Shown here one piece after another: positions 26,866 through 35,448 of a stretch of 64,000 bases of DNA. The notes under the pieces were generated by a model that was given only the letters and a program-made list of their open reading frames with translations, made no database searches and was not told the DNA's origin. Each line of letters begins with the position of its first letter. Position 1 is the first letter of the stretch. Location of the stretch: assembly GCA_035566015.1 (NCBI GenBank), contig DATMRS010000002.1:62001-126000 (forward strand). The letters are read 5' to 3'. The position numbers were made by a program, and so were the translations under genes. This DNA comes from DATMRS01 sp035566015. Lineage in GTDB: Bacteria; Pseudomonadota; Alphaproteobacteria; Sphingomonadales; Sphingomonadaceae.

Positions 26866-27654
26866 TCACGCTATCGCCTCCGCCTGCCGCGCCAGCGCGC
26901 GCAGCCGGTCCTCGGCGTCCGACAGCAGCACGACCTCGCCGACGACGATAATCGCGGGGCTCTGCACCTTCTCGCGCTCGACCATGTTGCCGAGATCGGC
27001 GAGCAGGGTGCGCATCGCGCGGCTGCCTTCCAGCGTGCCGCGTTCCAGCACAGCGACCGGCATATCGGGCGCGACGCCGTCCGCCATCAGCTTGTCGGCG
27101 ATGCCACGCGCGCAGGTGACGCCCATATAGATGACGAGGGTGCGACCCTGGCCGGCGAGGCCCGACCAGTTCTGCTCGCCCAGGCCCTTGCAGGTGCCGG
27201 TGACGAAGCTGACCGCGCTCGACCAGTCGCGGTGGGTGAGCGGCAGCATCGCGTCCGCCGCGCAGCCGAGCGCCGCCGAGACGCCGGGAACCACCTCGAC
27301 TTTGAGCCCGGCGGCGCGGACGGCCTCCACCTCTTCGCCGCCGCGCCCGAAGATGAAGGGATCGCCGCCCTTCAGCCGCACGACGATCGAGCCCGAACGG
27401 ACATGCGCGATGATGAGCGCGTTGATCGCCTCCTGCGGCAGCGTGTGGCGCGCGCGCTGCTTTGCGACCGAAATGCGCTGCGCGGTGGCGGGCGCGTAAT
27501 CGAGCACGCGCGGATCGACCAGCCCGTCATGGACGACGATGTCGGCCTGCCGCAGCGCCTCGACCGCGCGAACCGTCAGCAGCCCCGGATCGCCCGGGCC
27601 CGCGCCGACGAGAATGACGCGCCCACGCGCATCGGGATCGAGCAGAGTGACCAT
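26866..27654 (-). CDS. cobA: uroporphyrinogen-III C-methyltransferase
   Basis: Transfers two methyl groups from SAM to uroporphyrinogen III, making precorrin-2 for siroheme or cobalamin. The 262 residues show the SUMT signatures: VGAGPGDPGLLTVRA near the N-terminus, VRLKGGDPFIFGRGGEE and VVPGVSAALG in the middle. It is a single-function SUMT without the CysG dehydrogenase/ferrochelatase half. Co-directional with cysH, it most likely serves siroheme for sulfite reductase. Confidence 0.94.
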   Translation of the reverse strand: MVTLLDPDARGRVILVGAGPGDPGLLTVRAVEALRQADIVVHDGLVDPRVLDYAPATAQRISVAKQRARHTLPQEAINALIIAHVRSGSIVVRLKGGDPFIFGRGGEEVEAVRAAGLKVEVVPGVSAALGCAADAMLPLTHRDWSSAVSFVTGTCKGLGEQNWSGLAGQGRTLVIYMGVTCARGIADKLMADGVAPDMPVAVLERGTLEGSRAMRTLLADLGNMVEREKVQSPAIIVVGEVVLLSDAEDRLRALARQAEAIA

Positions 27655-27739
27655 GCCGCCGAGATGGCGGATCGGGCGCGCGGGTGCAACCGATGCTTGC
27701 TTGGGCCGCGTACAGCAGAACTTTCGCGAATGGCGGCGT

Positions 27740-29149
27740 TCAGGCGTCCTCCAGGCCGATGCCGATCACCGCGCGTGGCTGCTCCGCTTCTGAGGACACC
27801 ACGGGATAGGCGCAATGGTCCGCCGCATAATAGCCGCCGGGGCGGTGGTTGCCCGACAAGCCGATACCGCCCGCGGGCGTGCTGGTGGGAAGGCTGCTGG
27901 TTGGCCGGTTCCAGTTGACGATGCCGGCGCGGACATTCGCCCAGAAGCGATCGTAGAGCGCGGGGCTGCCGCCCACCAAGGCGGCGGAAAGGCCGAAGCG
28001 GGTGGCGTTGGCCTCGGCGATCGCGGCATCGAAATCGGGCACACGGATCAGTTGCAGGACGGGGCCGAAAATCTCCTCGTCGGGCCGCTGGGCGATGCCG
28101 GTCACGTCGATCAGCGCGGGCGAGAGGAAGGGCCGGGCCGGATCGCGGCGGGCAAGCTGGCTGATCGGCCGGCCGCCTTTCAGCATGAGGTCCAGAAAAC
28201 GTTCCTGCACATGATCGGCGGCGTCATTATCGATCAGCGGCCCCATGAAGGGCTGCGGTTTGGCCAGCGGATCGTCGACGATGATCCGGCCGATCAGCTT
28301 GCAGATTTCCTCGATCAACGGCTCATGCGCGCCGTCGCGCACGATCAGCCGGCGCGCCGCCGTGGAGCGCTGGCCCGCCGAAAGATAGGCAGACTGTACT
28401 GTAACGACCGCAGCGGAGGCGATGTCAGGCGTGTCCCAGACGATCAGCGGATTGTTGCCGCCCAGCTCGAGCGCGAGAATCCGGTCGGGCCGTTCGGCGA
28501 ACTGGCGGTGGAGCGCGATGCCGGTGCGCGTCGACCCGGTGAAGAGCAACCCGTCAAGACCCGGATCGCCGGCCAGCGCCTCGCCTTCTGACGGGCCGCC
28601 CACGAGCAGGCGCAGGACGCCCTCGGGCAGGCCGGCGGCGCGATGGCATTCGACCAGGAAGGCGCCGGTCGCCGGCGCCTTCTCGGACGGCTTGAACACG
28701 ACCGCATTGCCCGCGAGCAGCGCTGGAACGATGTGCCGGCCCGGTATCTGCGCCGGCAGCGTGAAGGGCGCGATCACGCCCAGGACGCCGTGCGGCTTGT
28801 GGCGCAGCGCCTGCCGCGCGCCCATCGCGCCTTCGAAACGGCGCTGCGAACTGCGTTCGGCATAAGCGGAGACGGCGACCTCGACGCCGTTGATGACCGC
28901 CTCGACCTCCTGCCGCGCATTCCAGAGCGGCTTGCCCGTCTCGCGTGCGATCAGATCGGCCAGAGGCTCGGTGCGGCCGCGAATGACGTTGGCGAAGCGG
29001 CGCAGCGTCTCGATCCGCACCGCCACCGGGCGCGCCGCCCAGTCGGCCCAGGCGGCGCGCGCGACCGCGATCTCGCGCGCGGCGTCGCCCGCCTCGCCGC
29101 GCCAGATCACGGTGCCGGTCGCGGGCTCGGTAGAGAGAATCTGGGTCAT
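27740..29149 (-). CDS. AstD-like aldehyde dehydrogenase family protein lacking the catalytic cysteine
   Basis: The 469-residue protein aligns end to end with succinylglutamate-semialdehyde dehydrogenase: HGVLGVIAPF, HIVPALLAGN, FTGSTRTG, LELGGNNP and the C-terminal GGIGLSGNHRPGGYYAAD. The general base Glu228 (LELGG) and NAD-binding loop are kept. The nucleophile is not: where AstD reads GQRCTCARRL this protein reads GQRSTAARRL, with Ser262. The oxyanion-hole Asn of YNFP is Thr130 (PFTLP). The frame is otherwise intact and not decaying. No astA, astB or astE gene is nearby. It may have lost oxidation activity, kept another reaction such as ester hydrolysis, or serve a binding role. Confidence 0.88.
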   Translation of the reverse strand: MTQILSTEPATGTVIWRGEAGDAAREIAVARAAWADWAARPVAVRIETLRRFANVIRGRTEPLADLIARETGKPLWNARQEVEAVINGVEVAVSAYAERSSQRRFEGAMGARQALRHKPHGVLGVIAPFTLPAQIPGRHIVPALLAGNAVVFKPSEKAPATGAFLVECHRAAGLPEGVLRLLVGGPSEGEALAGDPGLDGLLFTGSTRTGIALHRQFAERPDRILALELGGNNPLIVWDTPDIASAAVVTVQSAYLSAGQRSTAARRLIVRDGAHEPLIEEICKLIGRIIVDDPLAKPQPFMGPLIDNDAADHVQERFLDLMLKGGRPISQLARRDPARPFLSPALIDVTGIAQRPDEEIFGPVLQLIRVPDFDAAIAEANATRFGLSAALVGGSPALYDRFWANVRAGIVNWNRPTSSLPTSTPAGGIGLSGNHRPGGYYAADHCAYPVVSSEAEQPRAVIGIGLEDA

Positions 29150-29242
29150 TCCTGGTCCGTGGAGGGGAGATGTGGCGAGGGCGTGAAGGAATACGGGCGC
29201 ATTGTGGCGGCCCGCACAGCCGCGCGCAATGGCGCCTAACCG

Positions 29243-30640
29243 TCAGCCGCGATGGGCCTCTCCCATGCGGCGGATCGCGGCGATCTTCGCGTCGAAGGCC
29301 GACCAGTCGTCGGCCTCCGCGATTCTCGACCAGATCGCCTCCACCTCATCGATATGCATCGAGCAGGGCTCGGCATCGGCCCAATAGGGATGGCGTGTGT
29401 CGCGCGCCGTGTCGAACGCGCCCACCTGCATGTCAAAGGCGGCGAAGGCGTCCTGCCGGTATATCTCATCGGCGGGGGAGGGGCCGTGCCGGCGGCCGCC
29501 CGCCCAATCGAAGAAGAAGCGGTCGATCGTGACACCGGTGCCCGTCAGAGCGCGTTCCATCGCCTCGATCAGCGCCAGATCGTCCGCCTCGTTCTTGGGC
29601 GCGATGCCGAGACGCGCGAACAGGGCGTCGCGTATCGCCGCCTCATAGAGCGCGGGAAAGCGTTCGAGCGGCGGCGTCAGCGCCTCGGCCGAGGCGAGCG
29701 TGCGCAGCGCGATGGCGAGTTGCACGACGTCCCAATGGATCGCCTGCGCCTGCCGGCCGAAAGCGTAGAGCCCCTGCTCGTCGAAATAGGCGGCGGTGAA
29801 GGCGCCGTTCCAATGCGGGGTGAACCGCCAGGGGCCGTAATCGAAGCTTTCGGCGGTGATGTTGATATTGTCGCTGTTGAGCACGCCATGAACGAAGCCC
29901 GCCGCCATATAGGAGGCGGCGAGCCGCGCGGTGCCCGCGACGACATGGGTGAGGAGCTGCGCCTCGGGCTCGTCGCCGGGCGGATCGCCGTACAGCTCGT
30001 TCAGGCAATAAGCGACGAGCCGCGCCATATTGTCCGCATCCTTGAAGTAAGCGAGACGCTGGAAGGTGCCGATGCGGATATGGCCGTGGCTCAGCCGGAC
30101 GAGGACGGCGGAGCGCGTGGGCGAAGGCTCGTCGCCGCGCTGGAGTTGCTCGCCCGTCTCGATCAGCGAGAAGCTCTTCGACGTCTCGACGCCCAGCGCC
30201 TCCAGCATCTCGGTGGCGAGCACCTCGCGCACGCCGCCTTTCAGCGTCAGGCGGCCATCGGCGAAGCGGCTGTAGGGCGTCTGGCCCGATCCCTTCGTGC
30301 CGAAATCGAGCAGCCGGTCCGCGCCGTCGCGCATCTGCGCGAACAGGAAACCGCGCCCGTCGCCGATATCGGGATTGTACACGCGGAACTGGTGCCCGTG
30401 ATAGCGCAGCGCCAGCGGCTGCCCGAGGCTGCCGGCGAACGGCTCGAAACGCCCGAAATGGGCGATCCATGCTGCTTCGTCGAGATCGGCCAGCCCCATG
30501 GCGGGCGCCCACCTGTCGTTCCGGAAACGCAGGATATGCGCGGGAAAGCGCGCGGGCTCGACCGGATCATAGAAGGCGTCGCCCAGTTGAAGGATCGCCT
30601 TTTCGGGCCGGAATGCGGACGGTTGCGGAGCCTGTGCCAT
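29243..30640 (-). CDS. selO: protein adenylyltransferase SelO (YdiU family)
   Basis: Pseudokinase-fold enzyme that transfers AMP from ATP to protein Ser/Thr/Tyr residues and is linked to redox stress in E. coli. The 465 residues keep GQPLALRYHGHQF, the nucleotide-binding FGTKGSGQTPYSR, the LKGGVREVLATEML segment and the metal-binding LNSDNINITAESFDYGPW. Bacterial forms lack the C-terminal selenocysteine of the mammalian protein, and none is seen here. The ATG at 30640 (MAQAPQPSAF) gives a family-like start; an upstream ATG at 30679 adds 13 residues. It is divergent from the hydrolase at 30678. Confidence 0.93.
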   Translation of the reverse strand: MAQAPQPSAFRPEKAILQLGDAFYDPVEPARFPAHILRFRNDRWAPAMGLADLDEAAWIAHFGRFEPFAGSLGQPLALRYHGHQFRVYNPDIGDGRGFLFAQMRDGADRLLDFGTKGSGQTPYSRFADGRLTLKGGVREVLATEMLEALGVETSKSFSLIETGEQLQRGDEPSPTRSAVLVRLSHGHIRIGTFQRLAYFKDADNMARLVAYCLNELYGDPPGDEPEAQLLTHVVAGTARLAASYMAAGFVHGVLNSDNINITAESFDYGPWRFTPHWNGAFTAAYFDEQGLYAFGRQAQAIHWDVVQLAIALRTLASAEALTPPLERFPALYEAAIRDALFARLGIAPKNEADDLALIEAMERALTGTGVTIDRFFFDWAGGRRHGPSPADEIYRQDAFAAFDMQVGAFDTARDTRHPYWADAEPCSMHIDEVEAIWSRIAEADDWSAFDAKIAAIRRMGEAHRG

Positions 30641-30677
30641 GCGGCGATATGGGGGGCGAAGGCAGGGAGGCGCAAGC

Positions 30678-31538
30678 ATGGCGGCGTGGCGAGATGGCTA
30701 TTGGGAGTCTGGCGACGGCCTCCGGCTGCACTATCGCGACTATGCGGGGCGCGAGGACCGGCCGCCGATCCTGTGCCTGCCGGGGCTCACCCGCAATGCG
30801 CGCGACTTCGCAACGACGGCGAACCGGCTGGCGGGCGAGTGGCGACTGATCTGCATCGAACTGCGCGGCCGGGGCGAAAGCGCCTATGCGAAGGACCCGA
30901 TGAGCTATGTGCCGCCGGTCTATCTACAGGATATCGAGGCACTGATCGGGGCGCTCGGCCTGTCGCGCTTCGTGCTGTTCGGCACATCGCTGGGCGGGCT
31001 GCTGGCGATGTTCCTGGCGCTGGCGGGGCGCGATCGGATCGCCGGCACGCTGCTCAACGACGTCGGCCCGGTGCTCGATCCCGTGGGCGCGGCACGCATC
31101 CGGGGCTATGTCGGCCGGGGGCAGAGTTGGCCCACCTGGCTCCACGCCGCGCGCACGCTGGCGGAGGGCAATGCGTCGATCTATCCCGATTTCCAGTTGC
31201 AGGACTGGATCGACATGGCGAAGCGTCTGTGCCGGCTGACGCCCGCCGGCCGCATCGTCCTCGACTATGACACCAAGATCGGCGAGGCACTGCGCCTCCT
31301 TGATCCGACCGAGCCGCAGCCCGACATGTGGCCTGCCTTCGAAAGCCTGGGCGGCGCGCCGGTGACGCTGCTGCGCGGTGAACTTTCCGATCTGCTGAAC
31401 GAGGAAACCGCAGGGGCGATGCGCGCGCGTGTGTCCGATCTCGATCTTGTCACCGTTCCACGCGTCGGCCATGTTCCGACGCTAGACGAGCGCGCCAGCG
31501 TTGCGGCGATCGATCGGCTGCTGGCGCGCATCCGTTGA
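30678..31538 (+). CDS. alpha/beta hydrolase of unknown substrate
   Basis: Two hundred and eighty-six residues. LCLPGLTRNARDF is the oxyanion strand, FGTSLGG the nucleophile elbow with its serine, and VPRVGHVPTLDE carries the likely catalytic His. The acid residue is probably in the strand before it (LLRGELSDLL). The ATG at 30678 is preferred over one at 30639 because GGGAGG lies 7 nt upstream and the extra residues have no family resemblance. It is close to a dehalogenase/esterase-like branch, but the substrate cannot be told from sequence. It is divergent from selO with 37 bp between. Confidence 0.82.
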   Translation: MAAWRDGYWESGDGLRLHYRDYAGREDRPPILCLPGLTRNARDFATTANRLAGEWRLICIELRGRGESAYAKDPMSYVPPVYLQDIEALIGALGLSRFVLFGTSLGGLLAMFLALAGRDRIAGTLLNDVGPVLDPVGAARIRGYVGRGQSWPTWLHAARTLAEGNASIYPDFQLQDWIDMAKRLCRLTPAGRIVLDYDTKIGEALRLLDPTEPQPDMWPAFESLGGAPVTLLRGELSDLLNEETAGAMRARVSDLDLVTVPRVGHVPTLDERASVAAIDRLLARIR

Positions 31539-31631
31539 ATGGGCGCGGCCATTTGGTGGCGTTGGCGCTTTTCACGCGCATTTCGTGGCCGGCCTGCGTA
31601 TAGAGGCGGGATTATCTGCATGGAGGCTTGA

Positions 31632-33035
31632 TTGTTCAAAGGTGTGCGGCCGATCGTCTATGGGGGGCGCGAAGTATGGCCGTTGATCGAGGGTGGCAAA
31701 GGCGTCGCGGTCAGCAACCATGCAAGTTCGGGCGCCTGGGCGGCGGCCGGGGGCATCGGGACGGTGTCCGCGGTCAACGCTGACAGCTATGATCCCGAAG
31801 GCAAGATCATCCCTCAGGTCTATCATGCCCTCACGCGGCGCGAGCGACATGAGGAACTGATCCAATATGCGATCGACGGCGCGGTCGAGCAGGTGCGCCG
31901 CGCCTTCGATATCGCGGGCGGCAAGGGCGCGATCAACATCAACGTCCTGTGGGAAATGGGCGGCGCGCAGCGCGTGCTGCACGGCGTGCTGGAACGCACG
32001 CGCGGCCTCGTCGCCGGCGTGACCTGCGGGGCGGGCATGCCCTACAAGCTGTCGGAGATCGCGGCCTCCTACAACGTCCATTACCTGCCGATCATCAGCT
32101 CCGCCCGTGCGTTCCGCGCGTTGTGGAAGCGGGCTTATTCGAAGGCGTCGGAATGGTTGGCGGCGGTGGTCTATGAAGACCCGTGGCTGGCGGGCGGACA
32201 TAACGGCCTGTCCAATGCCGAGGATCCGCTGAAGCCGGAGGACCCCTATCCGCGCGTCAAGGCGCTGCGCGAAACGATGCGCGAGGGCGGGATTTCGGAT
32301 GACGTGCCGATCGTGATGGCCGGCGGCGTCTGGTATCTGCGCGACTGGAATCACTGGATCGACAATCCCGAATTGGGACAGATCGCCTTCCAGTTCGGCA
32401 CGCGCCCGCTGCTGACGCAGGAAAGCCCGATCCCCGCCGGATGGAAGGCGCGGCTGATGGAGCTGGACGAAGGCGACATCCTCCTTCACCGTTTCTCGCC
32501 CACCGGCTTCTATTCGTCGGCGGTGCGCAACGATTTCCTGCGCGAGCTGGAGGCACGCTCCGAACGCCAGATCGCCTTTTCGGGCGAGGCGGCGGGCGAT
32601 CACCAGTTCCAACTCGACGTCGGCGTCAAGGGCAAGAGCTTCTGGGTGACGCGCGGTGATCTGATGCGCGCGCGCGAATGGTATGGCCTCGGCTTCACCA
32701 GCGCGCTCAAGACGCCCGACAACACGCTCGTCTTCGTGACGCCTGAACAGATGAAGGATATCCGGAAGGATCAGGCCGATTGCATGGGCTGCCTCAGCCA
32801 GTGCGCCTTCTCCTCCTGGGCGGATACCGAGGGGAATTCGACGGGACGTCTCGCCGATCCGCGCAGTTTCTGCATCCAAAAGACGCTGCAGAACATCGTT
32901 CATGGCGGGCCGATCGACCATAATCTGATGTTTGCCGGCCATGGCGCCTATCAGTTCAAGAAGGACCCCTTCTATTCGAACGGCTTTGTGCCGTCGGTCC
33001 AGCAACTGGTCGATCGTATCCTGACGGGAGACTGA
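31632..33035 (+). CDS. nitronate monooxygenase / 2-nitropropane dioxygenase-like flavoprotein
   Basis: A 467-residue FMN-dependent TIM-barrel protein of the nitronate monooxygenase superfamily: AVSNHASSGAWAAAGGIGTVS, VTCGAGMPYKL, VMAGGVWYL and QFGTRPLLTQESP line the flavin site. It is about 100 residues longer than simple NMOs. The added C-terminal part has DCMGCLSQC plus a later Cys in RSFCIQK, a spacing that could hold a metal or iron-sulfur site. Start is TTG at 31632 with GGAGG 5 nt upstream. The substrate is unknown; nitronate or enoyl-CoA-type compounds are possible. The amidotransferase gene follows 7 nt later. Confidence 0.85.
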   Translation: MFKGVRPIVYGGREVWPLIEGGKGVAVSNHASSGAWAAAGGIGTVSAVNADSYDPEGKIIPQVYHALTRRERHEELIQYAIDGAVEQVRRAFDIAGGKGAININVLWEMGGAQRVLHGVLERTRGLVAGVTCGAGMPYKLSEIAASYNVHYLPIISSARAFRALWKRAYSKASEWLAAVVYEDPWLAGGHNGLSNAEDPLKPEDPYPRVKALRETMREGGISDDVPIVMAGGVWYLRDWNHWIDNPELGQIAFQFGTRPLLTQESPIPAGWKARLMELDEGDILLHRFSPTGFYSSAVRNDFLRELEARSERQIAFSGEAAGDHQFQLDVGVKGKSFWVTRGDLMRAREWYGLGFTSALKTPDNTLVFVTPEQMKDIRKDQADCMGCLSQCAFSSWADTEGNSTGRLADPRSFCIQKTLQNIVHGGPIDHNLMFAGHGAYQFKKDPFYSNGFVPSVQQLVDRILTGD

Positions 33036-33042
33036 GCGGCCA

Positions 33043-33744
33043 ATGAAGCAGGCGCTCGTCATCCGCCATGTCCCCTATGAGGCGCTTGCGGGTTTTCAGG
33101 CGCCGATCGAGGCGGCGGGCTATATGATCGAGATGGCGGACGTCACCGATCCGGGCTTTGCCGATCGCGATCTGGGGGCGCCCGACCTGCTGGTGCTGAT
33201 GGGCGGCCCGATGGGCGTCTATGATCGCGATGGCCACCCCTGGATCGCGGGTGAACTGGCGCGCCTCGCCCGGCGTATCGCAGCCGGCGGGCCGACGCTG
33301 GGCGTTTGCCTCGGCGCGCAGATGGTCGCGGCGGCGATGGGCGCGAAAGTCTGTCCCGGGCCGGTGAAGGAAGTGGGCTTCGCGTCGGTCACGCTGAACG
33401 AGGCGGGGCTGGCTTCGCCACTCCGCCATATCGCCGACATTCCGGTGCTGCATTGGCACGGCGACACGTTCGACCTGCCGGCCGACGTCCAATTACTCGC
33501 CTCCACGCCACTTTATCCGCATCAGGCTTTCCGCCGGAGCGATCATCTGCTGGCGCTGCAATTCCATCCCGAAATGGGGGAGGATGCGAGCTTCGACATA
33601 TGGCTCGACAGGGGCGAGCGGTGGCTCGCCGAAGCGGGAAGCGACGCGGCTACCCTCCGTGCGAGCCAGGCCCGGCACGGCGCGCGCGCCGTTGCCGCCG
33701 GGCAGGCCCTGCTTGCGGATTGGCTCGCCCGCCTTCAGCGATAA
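33043..33744 (+). CDS. class I glutamine amidotransferase-like protein (GMP-synthase type)
   Basis: Two hundred and thirty-three residues. The triad is Cys89 in LGVCLGAQMVA and the His/Glu of LQFHPEMGED; LVLMGGPMGVY is the oxyanion segment. Stand-alone proteins of this group are hydrolases of gamma-glutamyl or related compounds, or supply ammonia to a partner. No synthetase gene is next to it. It begins 7 nt after the flavoprotein gene, so they likely share a transcript. The last 10 nt overlap the convergent small gene at 33735. Confidence 0.88.
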   Translation: MKQALVIRHVPYEALAGFQAPIEAAGYMIEMADVTDPGFADRDLGAPDLLVLMGGPMGVYDRDGHPWIAGELARLARRIAAGGPTLGVCLGAQMVAAAMGAKVCPGPVKEVGFASVTLNEAGLASPLRHIADIPVLHWHGDTFDLPADVQLLASTPLYPHQAFRRSDHLLALQFHPEMGEDASFDIWLDRGERWLAEAGSDAATLRASQARHGARAVAAGQALLADWLARLQR

Positions 33745-34025
33745 TGGCGCCGGCCGTGATTATCGACCCAGTAGCGCCGGCCGCGATTGTCGCGATGCCA
33801 TTTATGATGGTTGCCCTTGTCGAGCGCGCCGACCACGGCGCCGCCCGCGCCGCCGATCAGCGCGCCTTCGCCGACTGACACGCCAGGCACGACCGCCCCG
33901 ACCACGGCGCCGCCAGCCGCGCCGAGCAGCCCGTTATGGATCGCCTTCTTCGTCGTGGCGTTCGCCGGCGCCGCAAGCATGAGAAGCAGTGCCGCGCCGC
34001 CCGTGCAGAGTGTGAGATTCTTCAT
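33735..34025 (-). CDS. exported glycine-zipper small protein
   Basis: Ninety-six residues. The first 22 make a signal peptide ending APANA. The middle has two glycine-zipper stretches (LLGAAGGAVVGAVVPG and ALIGGAGGAVVGAL), a pattern for membrane insertion. The tail is basic and aromatic (HKWHRDNRGRRYWV, NHGRRHYR). Start at 34025 is set by GAGGTGG upstream. It resembles small envelope glycine-zipper proteins common in sphingomonads; function unknown. It converges on and overlaps the amidotransferase gene. Confidence 0.75.
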   Translation of the reverse strand: MKNLTLCTGGAALLLMLAAPANATTKKAIHNGLLGAAGGAVVGAVVPGVSVGEGALIGGAGGAVVGALDKGNHHKWHRDNRGRRYWVDNHGRRHYR

Positions 34026-34168
34026 CGCTTCCACCTCGTTTCGCGAGAGATATGAAGGCACAAACCGTCGAGCGCCGTCCACGTTCCCATCGGGTGAACG
34101 GCTTGGCGGCCCGCGCCTTCCGGCTTAGGAGGAGCGGGGCTTGTGGCGAACGGAGGGGCGGAAGACGA

Positions 34169-34651
34169 ATGGCGATGGGCGCATGGAGGATCGGGGCCGG
34201 GCTGGCGCTGCTGTCGATCGCGGCATTGGCCGGCGCGACGAGGCGTGAGCCGCCTTATTGGGTATCGATCTCGGCCAGCGCGGCGATGCTGCGGACGGGG
34301 CCGGGCACGAACTTTCCCGCCACCTGGCGCTATGTCCGCCCCGGCCTGCCGCTGCGCGTCGTCCAGCTTCACGCCGATTGGCGGCGCGTCGTCGATCCCG
34401 ACGGCGCCGAGGGCTGGATCAGGTCCAACCTGCTCAGCGATCAGCGCACCGGGATGGTGATCGGCGGTATCCAGCCGCTCTATGCGCGTCCCGACAGCGA
34501 TTCGCGGATCGAATGGCGGGCCGAGCCCGGTGTTGTCGGCCGCGTCACAAGTTGCGACGACGGCTGGTGCCGTTTCGATGTGCAAGGGCGGGTCGGCTAT
34601 GTCGATGCGCACGGCCTGTGGGGCGTCGCCCCCAACGAGACGTTCAACTGA
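34169..34651 (+). CDS. exported protein with two SH3b domains
   Basis: One hundred and sixty residues. An N-terminal signal (MAMGAWRIGAGLALLSIAAL) precedes two bacterial SH3 repeats: SASAAMLRTGPGTNFPATW, and a second around PLYARPDSDSRIEWRAEPG with GWCRFDVQGRVGYVD. SH3b domains bind peptidoglycan or peptides in the periplasm. Start at 34169 is supported by GGAGGGG. The 3' end overlaps the probable gspO start, so it may be co-transcribed with the secretion locus. Confidence 0.82.
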   Translation: MAMGAWRIGAGLALLSIAALAGATRREPPYWVSISASAAMLRTGPGTNFPATWRYVRPGLPLRVVQLHADWRRVVDPDGAEGWIRSNLLSDQRTGMVIGGIQPLYARPDSDSRIEWRAEPGVVGRVTSCDDGWCRFDVQGRVGYVDAHGLWGVAPNETFN

Positions 34652-35391
34652 TTCTCTGGGCGGCGACGGGCGCGGCGCTGGGCGCGATCGTCGGCAGCTA
34701 TGTCGCGACTTTGGTGCTTCGCTGGCCGCGCGGAATCGGGGCGAGCGCAGGGCGTTCTCACTGTGATGGCTGCGCCCAGGCGCTCGGCCCGGCCGAACTG
34801 GTGCCGATTTTGAGCTACCTCGTCCTGCGCGGCCGTTGCCGACGCTGCGCGACGGCGATCGACCTGCGCCAGCCGGCGATCGAGGCGGCGGCGGCTGCGA
34901 TCGGCTTGGTTGCCTTTCTGGTTGCGCCGGGGCCGCAGGGATTGCTGGCGGCCGCGTTCGGCTGGGTCCTGCTCACGCTGGCGATGCTCGACCTCGGTCA
35001 TTTCTGGCTACCCGATCGGCTGACCGGGCTTCTGGCGGCGGGCGGATTGATTGCCGGCGTCGCGGGCTGGACGCCGCCGCCGCTGCCCGCGCGGCTGTTG
35101 GGCGGGCTGATCGGCTATGGCGTGTTGGCTGGGCTCGCCTGGCTCTACCGGCGCTTGCGCGGACGCGAAGGGCTGGGGGCGGGGGATGCGAAGCTGCTCG
35201 GCGCGATCGGTCTCTGGACAGGCTGGGCGGCGCTGCCTTTCGTGCTGCTGGGCGCCAGTGCGGCGGGGTTGATCGCCGCCGGCCTAGGCGCGCTCGCGGG
35301 GCGCCGGATCGATGGCGCGACACCCTTGCCTTTCGGCACATGCCTTGCGGCGGCGGCCTGGCCTGCGTGGGTCTTCGCCGTGTTGCGATGA
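34618..35391 (+). CDS. gspO: prepilin peptidase (GspO/PilD, A24 family)
   Basis: Cleaves and N-methylates pseudopilins of the type II secretion system. The A24 aspartates are in LDLGHFWLPD and GAGDAKLLGAIG (GxGD). Two CxxC pairs (CDGCAQAL, CRRCATAI) form the N-terminal zinc site that goes with methylation. About seven membrane helices are seen. There is no ATG in a good place. GTG at 34618 is the nearest standard start, while the homologous region begins at LILWAATG around 34648, so the true start is uncertain. It lies 57 bp before gspC. Confidence 0.88.
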   Translation: MGRRPQRDVQLILWAATGAALGAIVGSYVATLVLRWPRGIGASAGRSHCDGCAQALGPAELVPILSYLVLRGRCRRCATAIDLRQPAIEAAAAAIGLVAFLVAPGPQGLLAAAFGWVLLTLAMLDLGHFWLPDRLTGLLAAGGLIAGVAGWTPPPLPARLLGGLIGYGVLAGLAWLYRRLRGREGLGAGDAKLLGAIGLWTGWAALPFVLLGASAAGLIAAGLGALAGRRIDGATPLPFGTCLAAAAWPAWVFAVLR

Positions 35392-35448
35392 AACGGTTCC
35401 AGCAGAGCCTTCTAGCTGCCATAGAGCATCGCAGGGGGTAGTCTCCAC

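Noticed and set aside
28364..28366. Sequencing error as explanation for Ser262 in the AstD-like protein
   Set aside because: A second catalytic position (Thr130) is also changed and the rest of the frame is intact, so one miscalled base cannot account for it. An error at either single site cannot be excluded without other strains.
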